Shown here: positions 32,298 to 39,890 of the stretch, piece after piece
Position numbering within the stretch: position 1 is the first letter of the stretch
Layout: every line of letters starts with the position of its first letter
Source of the DNA: Novosphingobium olei
Lineage (GTDB): Bacteria; Pseudomonadota; Alphaproteobacteria; Sphingomonadales; Sphingomonadaceae
Direction of reading: 5' to 3'
DNA length: 64,000 nucleotides
NCBI RefSeq assembly: GCF_012927405.1
Contig: NZ_JABBGM010000001.1
Span: forward strand, 378,001-442,000
Program-made: the position numbers and the translations under genes
The notes under the pieces: generated by a model
The model's input: the letters and a program-made list of their open reading frames with translations, nothing else
The model's database searches: none
What the model was told of the DNA's origin: nothing

Positions 32298-33071
32298 ATG
32301 GATTATCCGCTGCCCAATGCTTCGACCGATCTGACCGGCCAGGTCGCGCTGGTGACCGGCGCTTCTTCCGGCCTTGGCCTGCGCTTTGCCAAGGTGCTGG
32401 CGGCGAGTGGTGCCAAGGTTGCGCTCTGCGCGCGCCGCATGGACCGGCTGGAGGCGCTCGCCGACGAGATTCGGGCCAGCGGCGGCGAAGCGGTGGCGAT
32501 CGCGATGGATGCGACCAAGGCCGAAGACCTCGTCGCCGCGGTGGCCAAGGCCGAAGCCGCGCTCGGCACGGTGACGATCCTGGTCAACAACGCCGGCATC
32601 CCCGATGCACAGCGCGCGCACAAGATGGACCTCGAACTGGTCGACCGCGTGCTCGACATCAACTTGCGCGCCCCCTGGATCATGGCAGTGGAAGTCGCCA
32701 AGCGGCTGATCGAGGCGAAGAACCCCGGCCGCATCGTCAACATCGCCTCGGAAGCAGCGTTCCACTACAGCGGCAATGGCGCGGCGCTCTATTCGGTGAC
32801 CAAGGCGGCGGTCGTGCGTCTGACCGAAACGCTCGCGGTCGAATGGTCGCGCAACCACATCAACGTCAACGCGATCGCACCCGGCGCGTTCGAATCCGAG
32901 ATGCTGGCCGGCATGCTCGAACGCATGGGCGACATCAGCCAGCACATGCCGCGCAAGCGCCTCGGCAACCCGGCGCAGCTCGATTCGACGCTGCTGTTCC
33001 TGGTCGGGCCCGCATCGGACGCGGTGACCGGCACTTGCGTGCGGGTGGACGACGGCCAGCACGGCCGCTGA
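32298..33071 (+). CDS. SDR family oxidoreductase
   Basis: 257 aa classical SDR: TGASSGLGLRFAK (cofactor), NNAGIPDAQRAHK, catalytic Ser in NIASEAAFHYSG and the YSVTKAA active-site Tyr/Lys, then AIAPGAFESEM. I chose the ATG at 32298, with AGAGG about 8 bases before it, over 32283. It is downstream of the ALDH gene and likely co-transcribed. Substrate unknown; the family includes 3-oxoacyl and hydroxysteroid dehydrogenases. Confidence 0.92.
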   Translation: MDYPLPNASTDLTGQVALVTGASSGLGLRFAKVLAASGAKVALCARRMDRLEALADEIRASGGEAVAIAMDATKAEDLVAAVAKAEAALGTVTILVNNAGIPDAQRAHKMDLELVDRVLDINLRAPWIMAVEVAKRLIEAKNPGRIVNIASEAAFHYSGNGAALYSVTKAAVVRLTETLAVEWSRNHINVNAIAPGAFESEMLAGMLERMGDISQHMPRKRLGNPAQLDSTLLFLVGPASDAVTGTCVRVDDGQHGR

Positions 33072-33151
33072 GTGTTGCGCTTCGAGCCGGCGGTTGCCGG
33101 GGCGCGGCGGTGTCCCTATGCAACCCGCCTGGTTCGAAGGGAGCGGCAAGA

Positions 33152-33463
33152 GTGGCGGAATGGCTGGATGCCTGTGGTGAAGACGACCTGATCGCGGCGG
33201 GCTGCCTGTCCGTGCCCGTCGAAGGCCGGCTGGTTGCCCTGTTCCGCCACGATGGCAGTTACTACGCGATGCAGGGTATCTGCACGCACGGCAGCGCCAC
33301 GCTGACCAAGGGCAAGTTCGAGAACGGCGAAGTGATCTGCCCGCTCCATCAGGGCCGCTTCTGCGTGAAGACCGGCGAGGCAACCGGCGGACCGGTGTGG
33401 GACGACCTTAAAACCTACCAGGTGCGTGCCGAGAACGGCCGGATCCTCGTCCAGCTAGGGTAA
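33152..33463 (+). CDS. Rieske [2Fe-2S] ferredoxin
   Basis: 103 aa, GTG start. The cluster ligands are in CTHGSATLTKG and CPLHQGRF (C-x-H and C-x2-H). It resembles the ferredoxin of multicomponent ring-hydroxylating dioxygenases (BphF/NdoA type), but no oxygenase or reductase gene is in the window. It ends the alcohol/aldehyde dehydrogenase cassette, so it may serve an oxygenase or hydroxylase encoded elsewhere. A GGGAG ribosome binding site lies about 9 bases before the GTG. Confidence 0.92.
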   Translation: MAEWLDACGEDDLIAAGCLSVPVEGRLVALFRHDGSYYAMQGICTHGSATLTKGKFENGEVICPLHQGRFCVKTGEATGGPVWDDLKTYQVRAENGRILVQLG

Positions 33464-33491
33464 GGCTGCCCGGTTGCCGCGGATCGGACGC

Positions 33492-34142
33492 TTAGTCCGC
33501 CGGGTGTGCCGATGGGGCTGACGGCGTCCACAGTTGCAGCAGCATGTCGACGATCCGTGCCACGTGAGCCCTGATCTCGGGCTGGTCGGGCGCCTTGCGG
33601 ACGCCTGCCACGATCCGCAGGTGCAGATCCCCGCTCAACAGCGAGAGAAAGTCCTCGGCCGATGTCAGCGTGTTCTGAAGCTTGAGCACGCCTGCCTTGG
33701 AGAATTCCTCGAGTTGCCGGACGACTTCGGTCTTGAGCCGATTGGACCCGGCGGCGAAGAACACGCGGCCGATCTCGGGCGACCGGCCGCTGTCACCCAC
33801 GACAACCCGGTTGAGGGCAATGGCTTCGGCCGTGTAGATGCCCTGCATCAGGCGCTCGCCCACTGCGGTGAGGAATGCTCTCGGGCTTTCGCGCGGGATG
33901 CTGGAGTTGCAGATCGGGCCCAGCACGATCTGCGAACAGTTTTCCATGACCGCTTCGAACAGGGCTTCCTTGGTGGGGAAGTATTTGTAGAGCGTCGCCT
34001 TCGATCCCCCGACGGCGCGCGCGATGGTCGACATGGAAGTCGCGGCAAAGCCCTCTTCGAGGAAGAGATCGCTCGCCTTGCGCACGATGTCGTCTCGTCG
34101 CGCGTCCGGGGCGGATCTCGGAAGACGAGTCTTGGTGACCAT
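33492..34142 (-). CDS. TetR family regulator
   Basis: 216 aa. HTH region EEGFAATSMSTIARAVGGSKATLYKYFPTKEALFEAV; the C-terminal portion is the larger TetR_C (AefR-like) ligand domain. The ATG at 34142 gives a normal N-terminus; the longer in-frame extension runs into tRNA-Phe. Convergent with the Rieske gene, it is the closest regulator to the cassette carrying operator site 2 and is one candidate to bind the TTTAATYGnnCRATTAAA motif. Confidence 0.9.
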   Translation of the reverse strand: MVTKTRLPRSAPDARRDDIVRKASDLFLEEGFAATSMSTIARAVGGSKATLYKYFPTKEALFEAVMENCSQIVLGPICNSSIPRESPRAFLTAVGERLMQGIYTAEAIALNRVVVGDSGRSPEIGRVFFAAGSNRLKTEVVRQLEEFSKAGVLKLQNTLTSAEDFLSLLSGDLHLRIVAGVRKAPDQPEIRAHVARIVDMLLQLWTPSAPSAHPAD

Positions 34143-34340
34143 CCCGTACAGATAGCGACTGGAATACGCATCGCAAGGCACGAACGCCAGGCGTCGGAAG
34201 GGGCCGAATCCCGCCGTTCGCCGCGCAGCATCGATCGCAGCATGTGCGGATGGTTGTTGCGATCGCCGGGACAAGGCGCATGCCGGAGTGGTGGCGTTGG
34301 GACGGACCCTCGGCTCAGCGAAAATATGAAGAGGGGAAGG

Positions 34341-34416
34341 TGGTGCCCGGGGACGGAGTCGAACCGCCGACACCGTGATTTTCAGTCACGTGCTCTACCA
34401 ACTGAGCTACCCGGGC
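34341..34416 (-). tRNA. tRNA-Phe (anticodon GAA)
   Basis: 76 nt with encoded CCA. Acceptor GCCCGGG/CCCGGGC, D-arm TAGCTCAGTTGGTAGAGCA, anticodon arm CGTGA-CTGAAAA-TCACG and T-arm GGCGGTTCGACTCCGTC fold fully. No integrase or repeated 3' end is seen next to it, so there is no sign of an inserted island. Confidence 0.98.
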
Positions 34417-34536
34417 ATCCGGTCCGCGGCGGCCGTTTCGGGCGGTCGCGGGCGATTGGAAGCGCGCCTATGGCGAACGGGGCGAGGCTTGTCCAGCCCC
34501 GGCGTGCATAAATTTTGCGCGACGGGCGCTGCCCGA

Positions 34537-34710
34537 TCACGCTTCGCTTTCGGGATCCGCGGGAGGCCCGGGAATTGCGTAGCCATCGTCCAGCCAGCGG
34601 ACCAGATCGCGGTCGCGGCAACGGGTGGAGCAGAAGGGGGCATGCTCTGTCTTGCGGGGCTTGCCGCAGATCGGGCAGCGCTTGCCCTGGGAAGATGGCG
34701 GGGTGTTCAT
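34537..34710 (-). CDS. yacG: DNA gyrase inhibitor / zinc-binding protein YacG
   Basis: 57 aa. Four zinc ligands in CPICGK (C-x2-C) and FCSTRCRDRDL (C-x3-C), followed by DLVRWLDDGYAIPG, the family signature. YacG binds gyrase B and blocks its DNA binding in E. coli. Its ATG overlaps the stop of the RNase E/G gene (ATGA). It is the last gene of the infA-maf-RNase-yacG block. Confidence 0.95.
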   Translation of the reverse strand: MNTPPSSQGKRCPICGKPRKTEHAPFCSTRCRDRDLVRWLDDGYAIPGPPADPESEA

Positions 34711-35699
34711 CGTGCCACCGCCTGCGCGAAACCGCCGCCAAGGGCAAGTCCGGTGCGTTCTTCGCACACCACTTCGCGGCCCGTCCGACGGGCGAGTTCG
34801 GCAAGCCAATCGCCGGGGATGGCGCGCAGCACGGCGGCTGGCGCGATCAGATGCAGCACCCCGGGCTCCTGCACACGTTCCGCCCGGCGCAGCAGCATGC
34901 GCGCGGCGGCCCCGGCGGGATGGCGGGCGAAGCGCGCTGGCAACGACGGGCGTTCGAGGCGCGAGACAAGCTGGACGAACCCGAACCCGTTCATGGCGGT
35001 TCGTTCGACCTTCATGCCATCGAGCGCGGCGGCCAGCGCAGTGTCTACGGCCTGGCGATCGCGCTTTTCGGGCAGTGAGGGAAAGTCGATGCCAACCGAC
35101 CCAGCGATATCGAGGCGGGGCAGCGCGCTGGCGATGGCGGGGACGGCGGCGAGGCACAGCGCGGGGAGGGGCGGCGGCCCGTCGATGTCGATCAGCGTCA
35201 TCGCCGGAGTGGGTGTGATGGCAAGGCTGCCGCCGTCGAAGGCGATTTCGCCAGACAGCGCTTCTTCGGCCAGTTCATCCCAGCCGGCCTGATCGAAATC
35301 GCGGTCGGTCACGCGCAGGCTGCGCACGGTGTGGCCTTCGGCGCGCAGGGATTCGAGCAGGTCGGGTGCGGGGCGGTCTGGTTCGTCAGGCGCAGCGGGC
35401 CGCGCCTGGGGCAGCTTGGTGCGCCCCTTTTCGGCAATGGCCCCGCGCGTGATCCTGAGGCGAAGGGCCGATCCCTCGGTGGCGCTTGGCGGCAGCGAAT
35501 CGACCTGTGTTTCGCTACCATCGACAAAGCGGGCGAAACCGCGCCGGGTCCCGGCAAGGCGCCGGGTGATGCGCGCGGTGCCGACATGGCCTGCGCGCAG
35601 CGGTTCGCCCCAATCGATGCGGGCGGCGATGATGCTGCCGCCTTCGACCAGGATGGCTCGTTCTTCGCCGATCCCGGCTTCGTGGAGCCATTCAGCCAA
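34707..35699 (-). CDS. Ribonuclease E/G family protein (short form)
   Basis: 330 aa, shorter than RNase G (about 490) and RNase E. It shows the RNase E/G fold, with an N-terminal half having S1-like strands (VGTARITRRLAGTRRGFARF), TLIDIDGPP in the catalytic acidic position, GIDFPSLPEKRDRQ and a C-terminal CEERTGLALGGGF. The start is probably the TTG at 35699, overlapping the maf stop; no ATG occurs near it. This short form is found beside maf and yacG in alphaproteobacteria. Probably RNA-binding; activity unproven. Confidence 0.85.
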   Translation of the reverse strand: MAEWLHEAGIGEERAILVEGGSIIAARIDWGEPLRAGHVGTARITRRLAGTRRGFARFVDGSETQVDSLPPSATEGSALRLRITRGAIAEKGRTKLPQARPAAPDEPDRPAPDLLESLRAEGHTVRSLRVTDRDFDQAGWDELAEEALSGEIAFDGGSLAITPTPAMTLIDIDGPPPLPALCLAAVPAIASALPRLDIAGSVGIDFPSLPEKRDRQAVDTALAAALDGMKVERTAMNGFGFVQLVSRLERPSLPARFARHPAGAAARMLLRRAERVQEPGVLHLIAPAAVLRAIPGDWLAELARRTGREVVCEERTGLALGGGFAQAVAR

Positions 35700-36285
35700 G
35701 CGCGACCCCGGCCGCGCGCAGCAGGCGGCGCGTTTCGTAGAGCGGCAGGCCGACGACGCCCGAGTGGCTGCCCGAGAGCCACTGGCAGAACCCTTCGGCG
35801 GCGCCCTGGATGGCATAGCCACCGGCCTTGCCGCGCCAGTCTCCGCCGGCGATGTAGGCTTCCATCTCTTCCGCGCTCAGCCGCTTGAAGCGCACGATGG
35901 TTTCGCTCAGCGCTTCGCGCAAAATGCCGTCGGGCGAAAGCACGGCGATTGCGGAAAAGACGCGGTGGCGGCGGCCGGACAGCAGCGCGAGGCATTGGCG
36001 CGCGGTCGCTTCGTCTTCTGCCTTGGGCAGGATGCGGCGGCCAACGCCCACCACCGTATCGCCGGACAGGATCAGCGCATCAGGGGCAAGCGCGGCAGCA
36101 GCGCGCGCCTTGGCCGCAGCGAGGCGGACGGCGTGGGCGCGGGGCAATTCGCCCTTGAGCGGGGATTCGTCGATATCGGTGGCAAGTACGCGATCGGGCT
36201 TGACGCCGAGGCGGGCGAGCAGTTCGAGACGACGCGGGCTGGCGGAAGCGAGAACCAGCGGCTGGTCGGCGGCTGGCGCGGACAT
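35692..36285 (-). CDS. Maf family nucleotide pyrophosphatase
   Basis: 197 aa. The Maf signature is at the N-terminus (LVLASASPRRLELLARLGV), with DESPLKGE, ILSGDTVV, and the C-terminal GKAGGYAIQGAAEGF motif. Maf proteins remove pyrophosphate from non-canonical or dTTP/UTP-type nucleotides and can slow septation. It lies between infA and the RNase E/G gene with overlapping ends, so it is part of the same operon. Confidence 0.95.
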   Translation of the reverse strand: MSAPAADQPLVLASASPRRLELLARLGVKPDRVLATDIDESPLKGELPRAHAVRLAAAKARAAAALAPDALILSGDTVVGVGRRILPKAEDEATARQCLALLSGRRHRVFSAIAVLSPDGILREALSETIVRFKRLSAEEMEAYIAGGDWRGKAGGYAIQGAAEGFCQWLSGSHSGVVGLPLYETRRLLRAAGVALG

Positions 36286-36293
36286 GGCGATGA

Positions 36294-36539
36294 TCAGAAG
36301 CCGCCGGGGCCGCCGCGACCGGGCATGAAGCGATAGGTGATGCGCCCCTTGGTCAGATCGTAGGGCGTCAGTTCCACGAGAACTTCGTCACCGACGAGCA
36401 CGCGGATGCGGTTCTTGCGCATCTTGCCCGCGGTATGGCCGAGGATCTCGTGATCGTTTTCCAGCTTCACCCGGAACATGGCGTTCGGCAGCAGCTCGAC
36501 CACCGTGCCGCGCATTTCGAGGAGTTCTTCTTTCGCCAT
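36294..36539 (-). CDS. infA: Translation initiation factor IF-1 with short C-terminal extension
   Basis: 81 aa. The body is standard IF-1 ([45 protein letters not shown]), an OB-fold that blocks the ribosomal A site during initiation. IF-1 usually ends at about 72 aa; here [10 protein letters not shown] is added after ITYRF. The tail is glycine-rich, probably flexible, and does not alter the core. Head of the infA-maf-RNase-yacG operon. Confidence 0.97.
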   Translation of the reverse strand: MAKEELLEMRGTVVELLPNAMFRVKLENDHEILGHTAGKMRKNRIRVLVGDEVLVELTPYDLTKGRITYRFMPGRGGPGGF

Positions 36540-36663
36540 GGGCGGAAACGGGCGCCTTTCGCTTGATGCCTGCTGGAAGTCGATACCTTGAAACGGGCAC
36601 CTGGCATGGACAAGCGACCGCGCGCCGCGCGCATAGCGGCCCGGCGCGCAAAAGAAAAGAGCG

Positions 36664-36697
36664 TGTTGCAACCGTCTGCACCGGGGCGGTTGCGACA
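36664..36697. promoter_or_regulatory. Inverted repeat between infA and the TonB-type receptor
   Basis: TGTTGCAACCG and CGGTTGCGACA pair at 10 of 11 positions around a 12-base spacer, in the 252-bp gap between the divergent infA and receptor genes. Could be an operator or a transcript hairpin. No other clear signal in the gap. Confidence 0.4.
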
Positions 36698-36791
36698 GAA
36701 TGATACCAAAGGGTCGTTGTCTCGCCGGGACCGGGAAGCCAGCTACGGGGTTGTTGCGCCGTGGCGCCGATTTTCCTTTTGAAGCAGAGCG

Positions 36792-39395
36792 ATGAACAGA
36801 CTTCTTATTTCGACCATGCTTGGCGCCCCGGCGTCGGTTGTCCTGCCGGTGCTGGCACTGGCAGCGGAACAGCCGCAGACGACGCAGGACCCGACGCCGC
36901 CCGCGTCGGTAAACGGCGACAATATTCCGGTCGACAGCAATGGCGATGGGATCGACGATGCTGGCGAGATCCTGGTCGTGGCGACGCGGCTGAAGGGGCA
37001 GGTCGCGGCCGCGCAGCCGCCGCTGGTGACGCTCGATGAGGAAGAGATCGCGTCCTATGGCGCAGGTTCGATCCAGGAACTGCTGGCGGCGCTGGCGCCG
37101 CAAACCGGTTCCGGACGCGGCCGGGGTGATGGTTCGCCGGTGATCCTGCTCAACGGGATGCGCATATCCAATTTCCGTGAGATGCGCGGGCTTCCGCCCG
37201 AGGCGATCCGGCGAGTGGAAGTGCTGCCCGAGGAAGTTGCGCTCAAGTTCGGCTATCGCCCCGATCAGCGGGTGGTGAACTTCATCCTGAAGGACAATTT
37301 CAAGAGTTTCGGCAGCGAAAGCGACCTCAATCTGCCCGCGCGGGGCGGCTATACCGACTGGAAGCAGGAGCTGACGCTGGCGCGGATCGACAAGGGCGCG
37401 CGGCTCAATGTGACCGGCAGCTTCGAGAAGCAGAGCCCGCTGACCGAGGCCGAGCGCGGCATCGTGCAGACCGCAAGCAGCGGCGTGAAAGTGGCTGGCG
37501 ATCCCAATGCCGCCGAGTATCGCACGCTGCTGTCGGACACGACCAGCGCGCAATTGAACGCGACTTGGGCCAAGCCGCTTGGCGGCGGGGCAGGTCTGAC
37601 GCTCAACGCCCTGGTGCAGCGCGACGACGCCAAGAGCCTCAACGGGCTCAACACCGTGACGCTGACCGACCCGGCGACCGGCACGGCCTATGCCCGCACG
37701 CTGCTCGATCCCGAGGCGCTGACCACGCGCCGCAAGACGACCACGATGTCGCTGGGGGCAGGGCTCAACAAGCCGCTCGGAAGCTGGCAGCTTTCCGCAA
37801 CGGCGGACGGCAGCCATGTCGTGACCGACAGCCGCATCGACAACCGCGCCAACCTGACCGGGCTGCAGGCGCTGGTCGACAGCGGCGCGTTCGGGGCCGA
37901 TGGCCCGATCCCGGAAGACGCGATCGTGGGTGTAGGCGCCGACCGCGCGCACAGCGTGACCAACAGCCTGACGTCGCTGGCGACGCTTTCCGGGCAGCCC
38001 TTGACCCTGCCCGGCGGACCGGCGTCGCTGACGGTGAAGGCGGGCTATGCCTATTCGGGCATCCGGTCTTCGGACACGCGCACGACATCGGGGGATATCC
38101 GCCTGACGCGTGGCGATGTGCAGGCAGGCTTCAGCCTGGATGTGCCGATCACCAGCCGGCGTGAAAACTTCGGCAGCGCGATCGGCGACCTGTCGCTCAA
38201 CCTCAACGGAGAGGTTCACCACCTGTCCGACTTCGGCAGCCTGACCGACTATGGCGCGGGACTGACCTGGGGGCCGACCGAAAAGTTGAGCCTGACCGCA
38301 AGCTATATCGCCACGCAGGCAGCGCCGGGGCTGTCAGACCTGGGGGCGCCGACCACGGTGACGCAGGGCGTGGCGCTGTATGACTTCACGCGCGGCGAGA
38401 CGGTGCTTGCCACGGTGATCAACGGCGGCAACCCCAATCTGCGCAAGGAGCGCCAGCACGACATCAAGCTGGCGGCCAACTGGACGCTGCCGTTCCTCAA
38501 GAATTCGTCGCTGATCGTGGAGTATTTCCGCAACCGTTCGACCGATACGACCAATGCTTTTCCGTTGCTGACCCCGGCGGTGGAGGCCGCGTTCCCGGGC
38601 CGGGTGGTGCGCGATGCGAACGGGCGGATCGTGTCGGTCGACCAGAGCCCGGTGACCTTCGCGTCGGAAAAATCGAGCCGGTTGCGCTGGGGCATCAATA
38701 TCGCCGGCAACTTCGGCAAGCCGGACCCTTCGCAGGCCCAGCGGCGCGGCGGCTTTCGCGGCATGATGGGCGGTATGGGCGGCCCTCCCCCCGGTGGGAT
38801 GGGCGCTGGCGGTCCGCCACCCGGTGGCCCGGGCGGGTCCGGCGGCGGGTTCGGACGGATGCGTGGGGGCGGTCCTGGCGGTGGCGGTCCGGGTGGGGGC
38901 GGCAATGACGGGCGGGGGCGCTGGAACCTGTCGCTGACCCACACGATCCAGTTCACCAACACCGTGCAGATCGTGCCGGGCGGAGCGGTGCTGAACCTGC
39001 TCGATGGCGATGCGGTATCGGGCAGCGGTGTTGCGCGGCATTCGATCCAGCTGGAAGGAGGCGGCTTCTATCGCGGCTTCGGGCTGCGGCTGAATGGCAC
39101 CTACACCGGAGGAACGCATGTCGATTCAAGCGGCGCGCCGGGATCGACGCGGCTCGACTTCGCGCCCATCGCGACGTTCAACATGCGGCTCTTCGCCGAT
39201 CTTGGACGCGTGCCGGGCCTTGCCGACAAGACACCGTTCTTCAAGGGCGCGCGCCTGTCGATCGGCGTCGACAACCTGTTCGATGCACAGCAGAAGGTGA
39301 CCGATGGCAATGGCGACGTTCCGCTGCGCTATCAGGCTGGCTATCTCGATCCGGCTGGGCGGGTGATCAAGCTGGAGTTCCGCAAGCAGTTCTGA
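36792..39395 (+). CDS. TonB-dependent receptor-type outer membrane protein with EF-hand-like N-terminus and Gly/Pro-rich loop
   Basis: 867 aa. A signal peptide (to about residue 25) is followed by [18 protein letters not shown]: Asp48, Asn50, Asp52, Asp56 and Glu59 fit the 12-residue EF-hand calcium loop, running directly into a TonB-box-like EILVVATR. A plug ([24 protein letters not shown]) and a barrel ending in LEFRKQF follow. Residues about 652-711 are a Gly/Pro/Met/Arg-rich low-complexity insertion ([10 protein letters not shown] and similar) within a barrel loop. Ligand unknown. It has no regulator neighbour. Confidence 0.88.
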   Translation: MNRLLISTMLGAPASVVLPVLALAAEQPQTTQDPTPPASVNGDNIPVDSNGDGIDDAGEILVVATRLKGQVAAAQPPLVTLDEEEIASYGAGSIQELLAALAPQTGSGRGRGDGSPVILLNGMRISNFREMRGLPPEAIRRVEVLPEEVALKFGYRPDQRVVNFILKDNFKSFGSESDLNLPARGGYTDWKQELTLARIDKGARLNVTGSFEKQSPLTEAERGIVQTASSGVKVAGDPNAAEYRTLLSDTTSAQLNATWAKPLGGGAGLTLNALVQRDDAKSLNGLNTVTLTDPATGTAYARTLLDPEALTTRRKTTTMSLGAGLNKPLGSWQLSATADGSHVVTDSRIDNRANLTGLQALVDSGAFGADGPIPEDAIVGVGADRAHSVTNSLTSLATLSGQPLTLPGGPASLTVKAGYAYSGIRSSDTRTTSGDIRLTRGDVQAGFSLDVPITSRRENFGSAIGDLSLNLNGEVHHLSDFGSLTDYGAGLTWGPTEKLSLTASYIATQAAPGLSDLGAPTTVTQGVALYDFTRGETVLATVINGGNPNLRKERQHDIKLAANWTLPFLKNSSLIVEYFRNRSTDTTNAFPLLTPAVEAAFPGRVVRDANGRIVSVDQSPVTFASEKSSRLRWGINIAGNFGKPDPSQAQRRGGFRGMMGGMGGPPPGGMGAGGPPPGGPGGSGGGFGRMRGGGPGGGGPGGGGNDGRGRWNLSLTHTIQFTNTVQIVPGGAVLNLLDGDAVSGSGVARHSIQLEGGGFYRGFGLRLNGTYTGGTHVDSSGAPGSTRLDFAPIATFNMRLFADLGRVPGLADKTPFFKGARLSIGVDNLFDAQQKVTDGNGDVPLRYQAGYLDPAGRVIKLEFRKQF

Positions 39396-39399
39396 GGGT

Positions 39400-39813
39400 T
39401 CAGACCCGACGGCCGGTCACGAACTCATGCGCGATCCGTTCGCGCCGCATGCGTTCGTGCTCGCCGAAACCATCGGAGAAGTGGCGCAGCCGCACGAGCT
39501 GTTCGAGCGCGAGCTTTTCCTCGAAGTGGAATCCGACCCGCCCGCTACGGCACCAGACGATTTCGCCGAAAGCTTCGACGCCGTTCACCTCCAGAACGCC
39601 TTCCGAACCGGACGCGACGATCGCGGCAACGGCGATCCGCGCGCCCGTCGCGGAGATGTCCTCGACCCGGCCCGGCAGCGTGCCGCTCAACAGCACCAGT
39701 CGGCAGGGAAGCCCAGCGCCAAGGCGCAGGCGTGAATCGGCCCTGCGGCCGGCATTGCCGGCTTGCGTACCAGAGGGCGGGGTGAAGGGGGCGGACACAT
39801 CGCACGCATGCAT
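39400..39813 (-). CDS. PilZ domain protein
   Basis: 137 aa. After a short leader, ADSRLRLGAGLPCRLVLL and VEDISATGARI form a PilZ-like core (RxxxR-type arginines then D/NxSxxG), followed by beta strands and VGFHFEEKLALE. The motif arginine spacing is not ideal, so c-di-GMP binding is probable but not certain. It stands alone, convergent with the receptor gene and divergent from uvrC. Confidence 0.8.
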   Translation of the reverse strand: MHACDVSAPFTPPSGTQAGNAGRRADSRLRLGAGLPCRLVLLSGTLPGRVEDISATGARIAVAAIVASGSEGVLEVNGVEAFGEIVWCRSGRVGFHFEEKLALEQLVRLRHFSDGFGEHERMRRERIAHEFVTGRRV

Positions 39814-39890
39814 CTGCCATGCTTTCGACGGTGCAAGCGACCCCCTTCGGACGTTTGCGTAATGCCCCGGCAGGTCCTATCTCGCAGGCC

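Noticed and set aside
30009..33383. Minus-strand open frame of about 1100 codons opposite ADH/ALDH/SDR
   Set aside because: Composition (Arg, His, Gln-rich) and lack of any domain show it is an antisense shadow of well-supported genes.
34341..34416. tRNA-Phe as an integration site of an island
   Set aside because: No integrase gene and no repeat of the tRNA 3' end within the window; the flanking genes are a normal sphingomonad neighbourhood.
36588..36782. Small 64-codon plus-strand frame in the infA/receptor gap
   Set aside because: Basic composition, no ribosome binding site and no family; it also spans the inverted repeat. Probably non-coding.
38740..38925. Gly/Pro-rich segment of the receptor as a tandem DNA repeat
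   Set aside because: The repeats are irregular at DNA level and stay in frame; it is better described as low-complexity protein.
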